This document shows, piece after piece, positions 33,858 to 44,507 of a DNA stretch of 64,000 nt (its first letter is position 1; the number at the start of each line of letters is the position of its first letter). The notes under the pieces were generated by a model. The model made no database searches. It saw nothing but the letters and a program-made list of their open reading frames with translations, and was not told the origin of the DNA. This DNA is from Herpetosiphon sp042688385 (GTDB lineage: Bacteria > Chloroflexota > Chloroflexia > Chloroflexales > Herpetosiphonaceae), in assembly GCF_042688385.1 (NCBI RefSeq), contig NZ_JBHUPY010000011.1:1-64000 (forward strand), written 5' to 3'. Made by a program: the position numbers and the translations under genes.

Positions 33858-36800
33858 GTGTTGAAACAATCTCGACTTTCTGCTGTGGTCATGGCACTCC
33901 TCACTGGGGTGCTCTTTGTGCTGCAAGGAAGTGGAGCCTTTGCCGCTCCAAAGCCTCTGCTGCAAGCTCAACAGTCTGCTGAACGCCCAATGGCAGCGCC
34001 CCTGCTTGGCTCCAACGATGTGTTGTTGAGCGATATGGGTGGGCTTGGCAATAGTGATGGCAGCATTGCTACCAATCCAGTTGTTGCCTACAATGCCACC
34101 AATAACCAATATTTGGTCGTGTGGGAAGGGTTGGAAGTAGATGGGGCACTCGATATCCATGGCCAGTTGATCGATGCAGCTACAGGGCTGGAAATTGGTA
34201 GCAACGATTTTTTAATTGCCAATCATCCCGATCCGGCTGACGCTTATTCTCGACCTCAAATAGTTTGGAATAGCGTTCAAAATGAATATCTAGTTGTCTT
34301 TGTAGGCGATTTTCGCACAAGTGGGCTTGTCGATGAACTCGAGATTTATGCTCAGCGCGTTTCAGCTAGCGGGGCTTTGCTTGGCTCGATTTTTCGCGTC
34401 AGCAACACAGGAGCTGATGGTGATTCGCTATCAGATGCTGATAAACCAGCAGTTACCTATAACGCCACCAACAATCAATATGCTGTCGTTTGGCATGGCG
34501 ATGATAAAGCTGGTGGGCGGGTCGATGGCGAGTTTGAAGTTTATGTTCAGTTATTAGGCTATAGCGGCGGCAACCTTGTTGAGGTTGGCGGCGATGTTAA
34601 GATTTCTGATGTTGGATCAAATGGCGATCCAATCCTGCGACCTGAAGATGCTACTATCGTTTGGAACAGCCTCAACAACGAATATCTTGTGGCTTGGCGC
34701 TCCGATGATAGTGGCACAAATGGCGATTTTGATGTCTATGGTCAACGCTTAACTGCCAGTTTGGCCGAAGTTGGCGTTGATGATTTCTTGATCGCGAACA
34801 ATCCTAACCAAGATTCGTTTGATGTAAATCTTGGCTACAACCCCACCAATAACCTTTATTTGGTCATTTGGTCGGGCGATAATGTGACTGATAGCGTCTA
34901 TAACGTGTATGGTCAATTAGTCACTGGAGCTGGAGCGTTGAGCGGCGGCTTATTGGCCCTCAGCTCAACCAGCGATGGGGTTTCAACCGATCCAGTCATT
35001 ACCTATAACTCGCGCGATAATCAATTTATTATTGCGTGGATGGCTCCCAGTGCTGCTGGCAATGCCGAGCGCGAGATTTTTAGCCAAAAAATTAATGCCG
35101 CCACTGGCGCACGCATCGCTCCCTTCGATGTGCAAGTTAGCGATATGGGGCCAAACGGCAGCGATACCTACTTTGCCAATGGCTATATTGGCATCGCTTA
35201 TGGTGGCGCAGCTCAGAACCATACCTTAGTTGTTTGGGGTGGGGCTGATAATCGTGATGGCCAAGCAACTGGCGAATCAGAAATTTTTGGCCAATTGATT
35301 ACGCCAATTCTAAATGTGCGCAAAACCATTACCAGCAATACAACCAACGTCGATGCCTTCGATACGGTCACCTACCAAATCGAAGTTGAGCACGCGACAA
35401 TTGTTGAAGGCGCAGATACGGTTTCGCTCAGTTTGGCCGATGCTTTTAATCTTAATCTGAGCGATGTTTTGCCAGCGCAACTAAGCAATGTAACGCTGAC
35501 CAGCGCAATTATCAGCGATGGCGCAACCAATACCAATGTTGCTGGCAATTTCGCGGTTAGTGGCAACAACCTTTCTACCACGACCCCAATGCCATTGCGC
35601 TACCGCTCGAATGGCAATAGCAGCCAAAAATTAACCTTGGTGCTTAGCGCCAAAGTTGCCAATACTGCGCTTGCTGGCGCAACTGTTGGCAATAGCGCCA
35701 ATATCACATGGAGCAATAGTGCGTCGCTAACCACGGTTACTGGCTTAACCGATAGCACTGGAGCGGTTAATTTCAATGTGGCCAAAGCCTTCAGCGTTAG
35801 TAAATCGAGCCTTGAAACCGAGGCCTTGATCAACCAAGATATTACGTATCACCTTGCTGTTGGCGTGATTGAAGGTACGACCAATAGCTTACAGTTTATC
35901 GATACTTTGCCAGCCAATACCAGCTATGTTGCTGGCTCCATTACTGTGAGTAATTTCAATGGCATGACGGTCAATGGCTTAACCGCCAGTGTCAGTGGCC
36001 AAACCTTGACGATCAATGCCAGCAGTGTGGTCAATCCAGGTAATGTTGATAACGCTGCAACCGCTGATAGCGATGTGTTCCGTTTATCCTATCAAGTAAA
36101 AGTGCTTGATGTGCCAGCTAATGTCAGCGGTGACATCTTGACCAATAATGTCAATGCCTCGGCTAGCCCAAGCCAAGTTGATAACGGCAACACCCATAAT
36201 CTGACGATTGTTGAACCATTCTTAGATGTAAGCAAAACCATCGTTGGCGTAGCTTCTGCGGTCGATGCTGGCGATACAGTGCGCTACCAGATTCAGGTTA
36301 GCCATACTGCCGCCAGCACCGCCCAAGCCTATGATCTGAGCGTGGTTGATGCATTACCTGCGGTGCTTGGCTCGCCTGTGGTTGAATCAGCCACGATTAG
36401 CGATGGAGCCACCACGACCGATGTTGCAAGCAATTTCACGATCAATGGATCAGGTCAGCTTTCAACTACAACCGCCACGAATCTCAATATCAACACCAAT
36501 GGCACGAATGATCAAGTTTTGACAATCGTTGTGCGGGGAGTTATCAATAATACAGTCGCTCCAGGAGCAACAATTAGCAACACTGCCAATGTTACGTGGC
36601 GGAATGCAACCTCGCTCCAACGCTCAAATTATAACGATTCGAGCACTGCGCCGACTATTACGGTTCCAGCCAGCTTTAGCCTCGCCAAGGCGGTTACTTC
36701 TGGTACAAATGTTGTGGTTGGCTCAACAGTCACATATCAATTAACCGTAACCGTCATTGAAGGCACAACCACGAACCTAGAATTAGTCGATACCTTGCCA

Positions 36801-39800
36801 GCTGGGATGAGCTATGTATCAGGTTCTACATCGCTTATTGCCAATGGTATGACTGTCGCGCCTGTGACTGTATCCCGCGTTGGGCAGGTCTTGAGCTTCA
36901 CAACCAATAGCGTGCTCAATCCAGGCAATGTTGATAATTCAGCCACCGCTGATACCGATAGTTTTACAATTACCTATCAAGCCACAGTCAATGATGTTGC
37001 AGCCACCGTCAATGGCACCGTGCTGATCAACGATGCCGATGGCAGCGCCGCTGGTGTTCCTGCCGATAACAACAATTCGGCCAGCGTTACCGTGGTTGAG
37101 CCACTTTTGGCAATCGATAAGAGCATCACCACCAGCACAGCCGGAGTTGATGCATTCGATACCGTGCGCTACCAGATTGTGGTTTCGCATCAGGCTGCAA
37201 GCACCGCCAATGCCTTTGACCTCAACCTGAGCGATGACATGCCTGCTGGCATCATCGGCATGGTCATCGAAAGCGCCACAATTAGCGATGGCGCAACCAA
37301 TACCAATGTGCTCAGCAACTTTAACATCAATGGCTCAGGTGATTTGGTTACCCTTACGCCGCCAGACTTGTTGCTCAACACCAATGGCACCAACGACCAA
37401 GTGTTGACGCTGGTGGTGGCAGGCAAAGTGCGCAACCAAATTAGCCCAGGTGGCACGATTGCCAATGCAGCCACTGTGACGTGGCGCAATCAGGCAGGGG
37501 TTCAACGGGCTAGCTATACCGCAACCGACCTTGCGCCAAGCATTACGATTCCCGCCACCTTCAACGTGGTTAAAAGTGTTGCCGCGCCTGGCAGCGCAGT
37601 TGGGGCTGGCGCAACTGTCACCTATCGCCTAACCACAAGCGTCATCGAAGGCACAACCAATAATCTGCAATGGGTTGATACCCTGCCAGCAGGCATGAGT
37701 TATGTGCCGGGTTCGGCAGTGATTGAAAATGCCAATGGCATGACAATTAATGGCTTTGCTGCTAACCTCAGCGGCCAAGTCTTGACCATCAACGCGAGCA
37801 GCGTGCTTAATCCGGGCAATGTTGATAACGCCACTGCCGCCGATAGCGATAGCTTTACTCTGACCTATCAGGCAAACGTCGCAGGCAACGCCACCAGCGG
37901 CACGGTGCTGACCAACGATGTTGATGCTAGTGCCGACCCAGGCCTGAGCGACAACAACAATCAAGTCACGGTCACCGTGGTCGAGCCAGAACTCACGCTC
38001 AGCAAAACGATCAATTCAGCCACAACTGGCATCGACGCTGGCGATGAAGTGCGCTATTTGATCAAGGTTCAGCCAACTGCTACCAGCGGAGCCAACGCCA
38101 CCAACCTGATGATCACCGACACTTTGCCCAGCCAATTGACTGCGACTAGCATTCTTTCGGCAACCGTCAGCGATGGCGCAACCACCACCGATGTTGCCAG
38201 CAACTTCACAATTGTTGGTGGCGAATTGCGCACCACTGGCAATCTTGGGCTTGATCTCAATACCAACGGTGCGAACGACCAAGTGTTGACCGTGATGGTT
38301 CGCGGTTTGGTCGCAACGTCAACCACGCCACTTAGCACGATCAGCAATACCGCCGACCTCACATGGCGCAATCCAGGTGGCTTCTTCAACTCCAACTACA
38401 ACGCCACTGCTACGGCACCCACAATCAACGTGGCCAGCCGCTGGACAGTTGACAAATTTATTGTGCCGCCAATCTCCCAAGTCAGTATTGGTCAATTGGT
38501 GACCTATACCGTCGGCACGACCGTGATTGAAGGCACAACCCTCAATCCAGTTTGGGTCGATACAATTCCAAACGGCATGACCTATGTGCCAGGTTCGGCC
38601 CAAATCTCGAATGTCAACGGCGTGACTCTGAACGGCTTCAATGTGGCGCTCAGCGGCCAAACTCTGACGATCAGCGCTACCAGCATCGTCAACCCTGGTA
38701 ATTCCAACAACGCTGGCAACGTTGATATCGACACCTTCTTGATGACCTATCAAGTGGTGGTTGACACGGTTGCTGGCGGTACAGTTTTGACCAACGACCT
38801 TGATTCAAGCGCTAGCCCAAGCTTGGTTGATAACAACAATCAAGTTGTGGTCACCGTGGTTGAGCCAACCTTGAGCTTGGTCAAAACTATTACCACCGCC
38901 ACTGGCGGAGTTGATGCAGGCGATACAGTTCGCTATCAAATTCGCGTCGCACACGTGCCAAGCAGCAATAGCAATGCAACCAAGGTCTTGTTGACCGATA
39001 CCTTGCCTTTAAACTTACAAAACTTGACCCTCGTTTCGGCGATTGTCAGCGATGGCGCGACGAGTACTAATGTTTCCGGTAATTTCTCGTTGAGCGGTGG
39101 TGTACTCAGCGTAACGGGCAATATCGACCTCTTGATCAATACCAACGGCAGCAACGACCAAGTATTGACGGTTGTTGTGCAAGGCACAATCGCCGATAGC
39201 GTTACCCCAGCCGCCACGCTTAGCAACTCGGCCACCACAACTTGGTCGAATGCTAGCGGAGTTAGCCGTCCACTCTATACTGCAACTGGCTCAGCGCCAA
39301 CCATCACTGTGCCAAGTGTTTGGAGCATAACCAAGGCAATTTCGCCAGCAGCAAGCACCGTTTCACCTGGCCAAGTTGTCGAATATACGCTCACTACCAC
39401 AGTTTTGGAAGGCACAACCAATAATGCTCAATGGCTCGATAGCTTGCCAGTTGGCATGAGCTATATGCCGGGTTCGGCCCAAGTGCTGGCTGCCAATGGC
39501 ATGACGATCAATGGCTTCAACGCCTCGGTCAGCGGCCAAGTGCTCACCATCAGCGCCAGCAGTGTAGTCAATCCGGGCAATGTCAATAACGCAACGGCTA
39601 CCGATAGCGATAGCTTTGTCATTCGCTACCAAGCAAGCGTTGATAACGATGTGAGCTTGGGCGCAACCCTAACCAATGATGTTGATGCAACCGCCAACCC
39701 AAGCCTAAGTGATAACAACAATGTAGTCAGCGTGAGTGTGAGTGAGCCAGCCTTGACCCTCAGTGTTGGCCAAAGCAGCGATGCTCAGCTCGAAGCTGGC

Positions 39801-42800
39801 GATCCAATCACCTTCACCGTGACGATCGATAATCCAGCAGGAGCCAATGCCCAAACTGCCAATACTGTGGCAATTACCAGCAGCTTCACCAGCAATCTCA
39901 GCAACCTAAATCTGGTGAATGTGCAACAAACGGGCGGGGCAACTGGTGGCAACTTTGCAATTGTTGGCAACAATCTCGCAACCAACACACCAGCAACGAT
40001 GCCAATTGGCTCGCAAATTGTGCTGACAATTAGCGCTCAAGTGAACAACACTGCTGCTCCAGCCAGCTTGGTGAGCATGCAAAGTGGCGTGACATGGCGC
40101 AATCCAGCCGATGTTAGCTTGCCACGCTATGCCAAGAGCGCCAGCGCCGATACCACAATCGCCTCGTTCTTCGCAGTAACCAAGGCGCTTGTGCCAGCAG
40201 CCAGCACGGTTTCCGCAGGCCAAACCGTCACCTACACGCTCGCGGTCGAAGTGATCGAAGGCAGCACGAGCAATATTGTGCTGACCGACACCTTGCCAGT
40301 GGGCATGACCTACGTCGGTGGCTCAGGCACAATCTTGAGCAACGGCGGGATTACGCTGAATAACTTCACCGTCACCAGCGTTGGTCAAACCTTGATCTTC
40401 CGTGTCAATCCAGCTACCAATCCTGGCAGCTACCCAGAAGCTGGCCTCGACACCGATAGCTTTAGCTTGGTCTATCGCGCAACGATCGACCAAAGCGTCG
40501 CTTCGGGCACGGTGCTCAGCAACGAGGTTGATGCCACAGCCAGCCCGAACTTGAGCGATAACGACAACTCGGTCAGCGTAACCGTGGTTGAACCAGATCT
40601 CGCCATCAATTTGAGCAAGCTCACCGCCGATGATGGTTTGGATGCAGCCGATACGCTGCGCCAACAAATCGTCATCAGTCATACCACCAATAGCTTGGCC
40701 TCAGCCTACGATGTCGACCTCAATGTTGATTTGCCAGCAAGCTTTGGCACGCCAACCTTGATTTCGGCAATTGTCAGCGACGGTGCAACCAGCACCAATT
40801 ACAGCGGTAATCTGGGCTTCGATGCCAATGGCGATTTGGTCAACACTGGCAATATTAATCTCTTAATCAACACCAACGGCAGCAACGACCAACGCCTGAC
40901 GGTGATCGTCCAATACAACTTGCCAAACAGCGTCAACCAAGGCGCAACGGCCGCAAGCCAAGGTTCAATCACCTGGAAGAATGTCAGCGGTTCGCAATTA
41001 CCAAGTTTCACTGCGAGCAGCAATAGCCTAAATTACAGCATTGCAACCAGCTTTGCGCTCGAAAAAGGCATAGCAAGCACCAGCATTAGCGAAACTATTG
41101 GCAATCAAGTAACCTTCGGCGAAGTGGTCACCTATGTTCTGACCGCAACTGTGCTCGAAGGCACAACCAATAATTTGCGCTTTGTTGATACGCTGCCAGC
41201 AGGCTTGGCCTATACCAATGGCTCGGTGACGGTTGCCAATGCCAATGGCATGACGATCAATGGCCTAACGGCAATGCTTAGCGGCCAAAACTTAATCATC
41301 GATGCGAGTAGTGTGGTCAATCCGGGCAATGTCAATGCAGCCAATGCCGTGGATAGCGATAGCTTTACCATCACCTACCAAACAACCGTCAATGGTAACC
41401 CAGGCCTCGTGCGCGGCACGGTCTTGACCAACAGCGTTGATGGCAGCGCCCAGCCAAGCTTGAGCGACGATGATAATAGCGTCAGCGTAACCGTAATCGA
41501 CCCAAGCTTGGAAATCAACAAAGTTGTCGATGACACCACGCCAGACTTTGGCCAAGTGCTCAATTACACCATTACAATATCGCATACCGCCCAAAGCGCT
41601 TCAACCGCCTACGAATTGGCAATTGAAGATACGCTGCCAGTCGGCTTGACTCCGGTTGTTGGTTCGTTGACGGTCATTTCAGGCCCAACTCCAACCAGCT
41701 TTGCAATCAACGGCAGCAACATCGAAGCAACCTTCGATAGCTTGGCGCTTGGCTCAGTCAGCGTCCTCAGCTATCAAGCGCGGGTAGCTTCGCCACCAAC
41801 CTTGGTCATCGGTTCGCCATTGATCAACAATGTGGAGCTTACATGGACTTCGGCCCAAGGCACGGTCAATTTGGAACGCAGCTACTTAGATGGTGCTGAT
41901 GCTCCAGCGACTGTGACCAGTGTTGACTTGGCAATTAGCAAGCGCGTCACGCCACAGGTTGCCACGCCAGGCACGCCAGTAACCTTCACCATCAATCTGA
42001 CCAATACTGGCAATTTGCAAACGAGCAACATTGTCTTGACCGACATTATTTCGCCACTGTTAACCAACGTCACGGTCAGCAGCCAAGGCTTGACAATCAA
42101 CGATACTGGCGCGAACCCAGGCTATGTTTGGACGGTCAGCGACCTCCAACCATTTGCCAGCGGCTCGATTCAAATTGCGGGGATTATTAGCCCAAGCTTG
42201 GCCAGCGACACAACCTTGGTCAACAACGTGAGCGTTCGCGATGATATTGACCAATTGTTAACCAACAACACAGCGAGCGCGATTGTGGCCATCGTTGTGC
42301 CACGAATCAACTTCAGCCTCGCCAATTATGAAGTAGTTGAATCAACTGGCAGCGCAACTGTTACGGTTCAATTGAACGCACCAAATCCAAGTAGCGCAGT
42401 TCAGGTGAACTTTGCAACCAGCAATGGCACTGCCAATCTCAACGATTACACGCCAGTTACCCAGACCCTGACCATCCCACGCGGCCAAACCAGCGTGCAA
42501 GTGGTGGTGCCAATTACCAATGACAGCACCTACGAACTAAGCGAAACCATCGTGCTCAGCTTGAGCAACCCAGTTGGCACAGCCTTCGGCACGCCAATCA
42601 CCAGCACGATCACCATCATCAACGACGATCGCGCTGTGGTCTACATTCCAATGGTGCTGAAGCCAGCCTCGGTAGACTTAGTGGTTGATAGCATTCAAGT
42701 GGTCAACGGCACCGTGCGCGTGACCGTGCGCAACGCAGGCACTGAGCCATTGGCTGGCGGCTATTGGGTCGATGCTTACATCAATCCAACCCAAGCGCCA

Positions 42801-43172
42801 ACCGCTGCCAACCAGCCATGGAACAGCCTTGGCAACTTCGGTATGGCCTGGGCAATTCCAACCAATGCACCAGCCTTAGCGCCGAATGCGACCCTGACCT
42901 TGATCAGCGGCGGTCAATACTATCGCTCAGATTTGAGCTTCGTCCCAGCCGGTCAACTCAACGCTGGCAGCCGAATCTACGCCCAAGCCGATTCGTATGG
43001 CTTGACCAATTACGGCGCGATTTTGGAAACTCACGAAATCTATGGGGGAACCTACAACAACATTCGCGGGCCATACCTTGTGCCTGCAACCACCAATTTG
43101 GTCTTCGATGAGCAACGCCCAAGCACTCCAGCCGATTTGATTGGCGTGCCTGAACGGCCAGCCAGCCGCTAA
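33858..43172 (+). CDS. Giant secreted DUF11/Calx-beta repeat protein
   Basis: The 3104-residue product has a signal peptide (residues 1-30, ending GAFA). Residues about 68-478 hold six copies of a YNATNNQYLVVWEG-type repeat. From about 481 to 2815 come some sixteen DUF11-like domains: seven alternating A/B pairs, each about 295 residues (A: DAGDTVRYQI, SDGATTTDV, NTNGTNDQVLT; B: TVIEGTTNNL, NPGNVDNA), then two single ones. A Calx-beta domain (about 2817-2925, ending TIINDD) and a CARDB-like C-terminal domain follow; IPMVLK links them. No LPXTG motif is visible. It is probably a cell-surface fibre. The GTG at 33858 has AAAGG nine bases upstream. CDS composition is skewed to Thr, Asn, Ser. Confidence 0.85.
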   Translation: MLKQSRLSAVVMALLTGVLFVLQGSGAFAAPKPLLQAQQSAERPMAAPLLGSNDVLLSDMGGLGNSDGSIATNPVVAYNATNNQYLVVWEGLEVDGALDIHGQLIDAATGLEIGSNDFLIANHPDPADAYSRPQIVWNSVQNEYLVVFVGDFRTSGLVDELEIYAQRVSASGALLGSIFRVSNTGADGDSLSDADKPAVTYNATNNQYAVVWHGDDKAGGRVDGEFEVYVQLLGYSGGNLVEVGGDVKISDVGSNGDPILRPEDATIVWNSLNNEYLVAWRSDDSGTNGDFDVYGQRLTASLAEVGVDDFLIANNPNQDSFDVNLGYNPTNNLYLVIWSGDNVTDSVYNVYGQLVTGAGALSGGLLALSSTSDGVSTDPVITYNSRDNQFIIAWMAPSAAGNAEREIFSQKINAATGARIAPFDVQVSDMGPNGSDTYFANGYIGIAYGGAAQNHTLVVWGGADNRDGQATGESEIFGQLITPILNVRKTITSNTTNVDAFDTVTYQIEVEHATIVEGADTVSLSLADAFNLNLSDVLPAQLSNVTLTSAIISDGATNTNVAGNFAVSGNNLSTTTPMPLRYRSNGNSSQKLTLVLSAKVANTALAGATVGNSANITWSNSASLTTVTGLTDSTGAVNFNVAKAFSVSKSSLETEALINQDITYHLAVGVIEGTTNSLQFIDTLPANTSYVAGSITVSNFNGMTVNGLTASVSGQTLTINASSVVNPGNVDNAATADSDVFRLSYQVKVLDVPANVSGDILTNNVNASASPSQVDNGNTHNLTIVEPFLDVSKTIVGVASAVDAGDTVRYQIQVSHTAASTAQAYDLSVVDALPAVLGSPVVESATISDGATTTDVASNFTINGSGQLSTTTATNLNINTNGTNDQVLTIVVRGVINNTVAPGATISNTANVTWRNATSLQRSNYNDSSTAPTITVPASFSLAKAVTSGTNVVVGSTVTYQLTVTVIEGTTTNLELVDTLPAGMSYVSGSTSLIANGMTVAPVTVSRVGQVLSFTTNSVLNPGNVDNSATADTDSFTITYQATVNDVAATVNGTVLINDADGSAAGVPADNNNSASVTVVEPLLAIDKSITTSTAGVDAFDTVRYQIVVSHQAASTANAFDLNLSDDMPAGIIGMVIESATISDGATNTNVLSNFNINGSGDLVTLTPPDLLLNTNGTNDQVLTLVVAGKVRNQISPGGTIANAATVTWRNQAGVQRASYTATDLAPSITIPATFNVVKSVAAPGSAVGAGATVTYRLTTSVIEGTTNNLQWVDTLPAGMSYVPGSAVIENANGMTINGFAANLSGQVLTINASSVLNPGNVDNATAADSDSFTLTYQANVAGNATSGTVLTNDVDASADPGLSDNNNQVTVTVVEPELTLSKTINSATTGIDAGDEVRYLIKVQPTATSGANATNLMITDTLPSQLTATSILSATVSDGATTTDVASNFTIVGGELRTTGNLGLDLNTNGANDQVLTVMVRGLVATSTTPLSTISNTADLTWRNPGGFFNSNYNATATAPTINVASRWTVDKFIVPPISQVSIGQLVTYTVGTTVIEGTTLNPVWVDTIPNGMTYVPGSAQISNVNGVTLNGFNVALSGQTLTISATSIVNPGNSNNAGNVDIDTFLMTYQVVVDTVAGGTVLTNDLDSSASPSLVDNNNQVVVTVVEPTLSLVKTITTATGGVDAGDTVRYQIRVAHVPSSNSNATKVLLTDTLPLNLQNLTLVSAIVSDGATSTNVSGNFSLSGGVLSVTGNIDLLINTNGSNDQVLTVVVQGTIADSVTPAATLSNSATTTWSNASGVSRPLYTATGSAPTITVPSVWSITKAISPAASTVSPGQVVEYTLTTTVLEGTTNNAQWLDSLPVGMSYMPGSAQVLAANGMTINGFNASVSGQVLTISASSVVNPGNVNNATATDSDSFVIRYQASVDNDVSLGATLTNDVDATANPSLSDNNNVVSVSVSEPALTLSVGQSSDAQLEAGDPITFTVTIDNPAGANAQTANTVAITSSFTSNLSNLNLVNVQQTGGATGGNFAIVGNNLATNTPATMPIGSQIVLTISAQVNNTAAPASLVSMQSGVTWRNPADVSLPRYAKSASADTTIASFFAVTKALVPAASTVSAGQTVTYTLAVEVIEGSTSNIVLTDTLPVGMTYVGGSGTILSNGGITLNNFTVTSVGQTLIFRVNPATNPGSYPEAGLDTDSFSLVYRATIDQSVASGTVLSNEVDATASPNLSDNDNSVSVTVVEPDLAINLSKLTADDGLDAADTLRQQIVISHTTNSLASAYDVDLNVDLPASFGTPTLISAIVSDGATSTNYSGNLGFDANGDLVNTGNINLLINTNGSNDQRLTVIVQYNLPNSVNQGATAASQGSITWKNVSGSQLPSFTASSNSLNYSIATSFALEKGIASTSISETIGNQVTFGEVVTYVLTATVLEGTTNNLRFVDTLPAGLAYTNGSVTVANANGMTINGLTAMLSGQNLIIDASSVVNPGNVNAANAVDSDSFTITYQTTVNGNPGLVRGTVLTNSVDGSAQPSLSDDDNSVSVTVIDPSLEINKVVDDTTPDFGQVLNYTITISHTAQSASTAYELAIEDTLPVGLTPVVGSLTVISGPTPTSFAINGSNIEATFDSLALGSVSVLSYQARVASPPTLVIGSPLINNVELTWTSAQGTVNLERSYLDGADAPATVTSVDLAISKRVTPQVATPGTPVTFTINLTNTGNLQTSNIVLTDIISPLLTNVTVSSQGLTINDTGANPGYVWTVSDLQPFASGSIQIAGIISPSLASDTTLVNNVSVRDDIDQLLTNNTASAIVAIVVPRINFSLANYEVVESTGSATVTVQLNAPNPSSAVQVNFATSNGTANLNDYTPVTQTLTIPRGQTSVQVVVPITNDSTYELSETIVLSLSNPVGTAFGTPITSTITIINDDRAVVYIPMVLKPASVDLVVDSIQVVNGTVRVTVRNAGTEPLAGGYWVDAYINPTQAPTAANQPWNSLGNFGMAWAIPTNAPALAPNATLTLISGGQYYRSDLSFVPAGQLNAGSRIYAQADSYGLTNYGAILETHEIYGGTYNNIRGPYLVPATTNLVFDEQRPSTPADLIGVPERPASR
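35300..42000 (+). repeat. Tandem ~0.9-kb A/B modules inside the giant gene
   Basis: Module A begins near 35310, 36220, 37105, 37990, 38870, 39757, 40600 and 41506, a step of about 880-910 bases. Pairs are divergent at the DNA level but share motif-level codons, which fits ancient internal duplication. Confidence 0.8.
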
Positions 43173-43197
43173 ATTAAAACCAATGTTGAACGAAAGT

Positions 43198-43222
43198 CAC
43201 GGGGCAGTGGTACTGCCCCGTG
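43198..43222 (+). terminator. Hairpin after the giant gene
   Basis: CACGGGGCAGT and ACTGCCCCGTG form a perfect 11-base stem with a GGT loop. The T tract is weak (ATTGGTTT). Confidence 0.7.
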
Positions 43223-43331
43223 ATTGGTTTAACCGCAGAGCTAAATCTCAGTACTAACCGAGAAGGGGACTACGGATTGACATATGCCAAGGCGAGATAT
43301 GTTACTATGGCAAGCAGATTCGGAGGTTGCC

Positions 43332-44078
43332 ATGGAACTAACAGGCACATTCAATAGCTTTCCGTTACGCGAATTACTCGAATTGATGCAGCAAAGCTCA
43401 ATGTGTGGCGAGCTTGAAGTTATCGGCCAACACGGGCGTGGAGTGATTCTCACCCGCGATGGGTTGGTGCGCCACGCAGAATATAGCGATAAAGTCGGCC
43501 CTGAGGCAGTTTGGCTCTTATTCGAGGAATCGAATGCCCAATTTGCGGTGCGAGATTTACGCGAACTTACCCAAGAAACCATGGTTTCGGATGCAACCAG
43601 CCTATGCGATGAGGCTGAGGATCGCGCCCGTTCATGGAGCGAATTACGCAATTTTATCCCCAGCGATAATGCAATTCCCTATATTCGCAGTGGCGCTATG
43701 CCCAGCCAGCCACTCGATTCAATGGCTGTAGCGGTTGCCCGCACAATCAATGGCGAACAGAGCATTCGCAGCATTGCCGAACGCTTGATCATCGAGCCAA
43801 TCGATGTTTCACGGGCAATTGTGCGCCTAATCAAAGCTGGCGTGGTGGCAATTATCGGGGTTGATCCCGCCAAAAGCATAGCCGCCAAGGTTGTAGTTCC
43901 GGCCAGTGCACCTATCCCAAACCCTAACTTTACGCCAACCCTTACGCCAGCCCAACCAGCTGAGTTGGTTACTCCATCGTTGCCAGCGCAACCATCAACG
44001 CCTGCTTCGAGCGATAGTAGCCGCCCAAATCAAGGTGGCTTGCTTGGCCGCTTGGCTCAAGGCCCAGCCCGCCGCTAA
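43332..44078 (+). CDS. DUF4388 (PATAN-like) domain protein
   Basis: The 248-residue product opens with MELTGTFNSFPLRELLELMQ, the start of the DUF4388 domain found in PatA-like and gliding-related signalling proteins. A helical middle (SIRSIAERLIIEPIDVSRAI) looks like a winged-helix or bacterial regulator segment, and the last 70 residues are proline-rich. GGAGG five bases before the ATG at 43332 sets the start; an in-frame ATG at 43284 would add 16 residues. A role in signalling linked to the cell surface is inference. Confidence 0.75.
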   Translation: MELTGTFNSFPLRELLELMQQSSMCGELEVIGQHGRGVILTRDGLVRHAEYSDKVGPEAVWLLFEESNAQFAVRDLRELTQETMVSDATSLCDEAEDRARSWSELRNFIPSDNAIPYIRSGAMPSQPLDSMAVAVARTINGEQSIRSIAERLIIEPIDVSRAIVRLIKAGVVAIIGVDPAKSIAAKVVVPASAPIPNPNFTPTLTPAQPAELVTPSLPAQPSTPASSDSSRPNQGGLLGRLAQGPARR

Positions 44079-44103
44079 AATTGCAAAACTATCAATACAA
44101 TAC

Positions 44104-44138
44104 GCGCCGGACACGAATAATTTGCTCGTGTCCGGCGC
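44104..44138 (+). terminator. Inverted repeat after the DUF4388 gene
   Basis: GCGCCGGACACGA pairs with TCGTGTCCGGCGC around a nine-base loop, then GCATTTGTCT follows. Confidence 0.65.
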
Positions 44139-44169
44139 GCATTTGTCTATGTTCTCTGTGGCATAGTTC

Positions 44170-44470
44170 ATTGGATTAACAATCAGCTGCATGCCCTCAC
44201 CCCCAGCCCCTCGCCCACTGAACGCGGGCGAGGGGAGCATCATTAAGTGGTTTCGCCGCGCTGGCGGGAGCGGGGGTCACTTACAAGGGTAGGTTGTTAA
44301 GATCCCCTCACCCCAACCCCTCTCCCATCCGATGGGCGAGGGGCTTTCAGGCCGTGGTTCTTGCGCAATGCGTCGGTAAAAATGGGTGCTCCCCCTCGCC
44401 CGCGTTTTCGTGGGAGAGGGGGCTGGGGGGTGAGGGAATGGTATAGTTGCCAGCCAATCCAATGAACCAT
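44170..44470. repeat. Two composite palindromic elements
   Basis: A single arm at 44191-44240 is followed by a full copy from about 44305 to 44440 in the order CCCCTCACCCCAACCCC, GGGCGAGGGGC, a GTGGTTCTTGCGCAATGCG linker, GCTCCCCCTCGCCC, GGGAGAGGGGG. The flank GCCAGCCAATCCAATGAACC matches other copies. T-rich repeat words follow to 44510. Confidence 0.8.
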
Positions 44471-44507
44471 TACGCCTATGTTCTATGTTCTTTGCTCTAT
44501 GTTCTTC

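Noticed and set aside
31062..43172. Prophage remnant suggested by tail-collar genes
   Set aside because: There is no capsid, terminase, integrase, portal or lysis gene, and the proteins sit with a giant secreted repeat protein.
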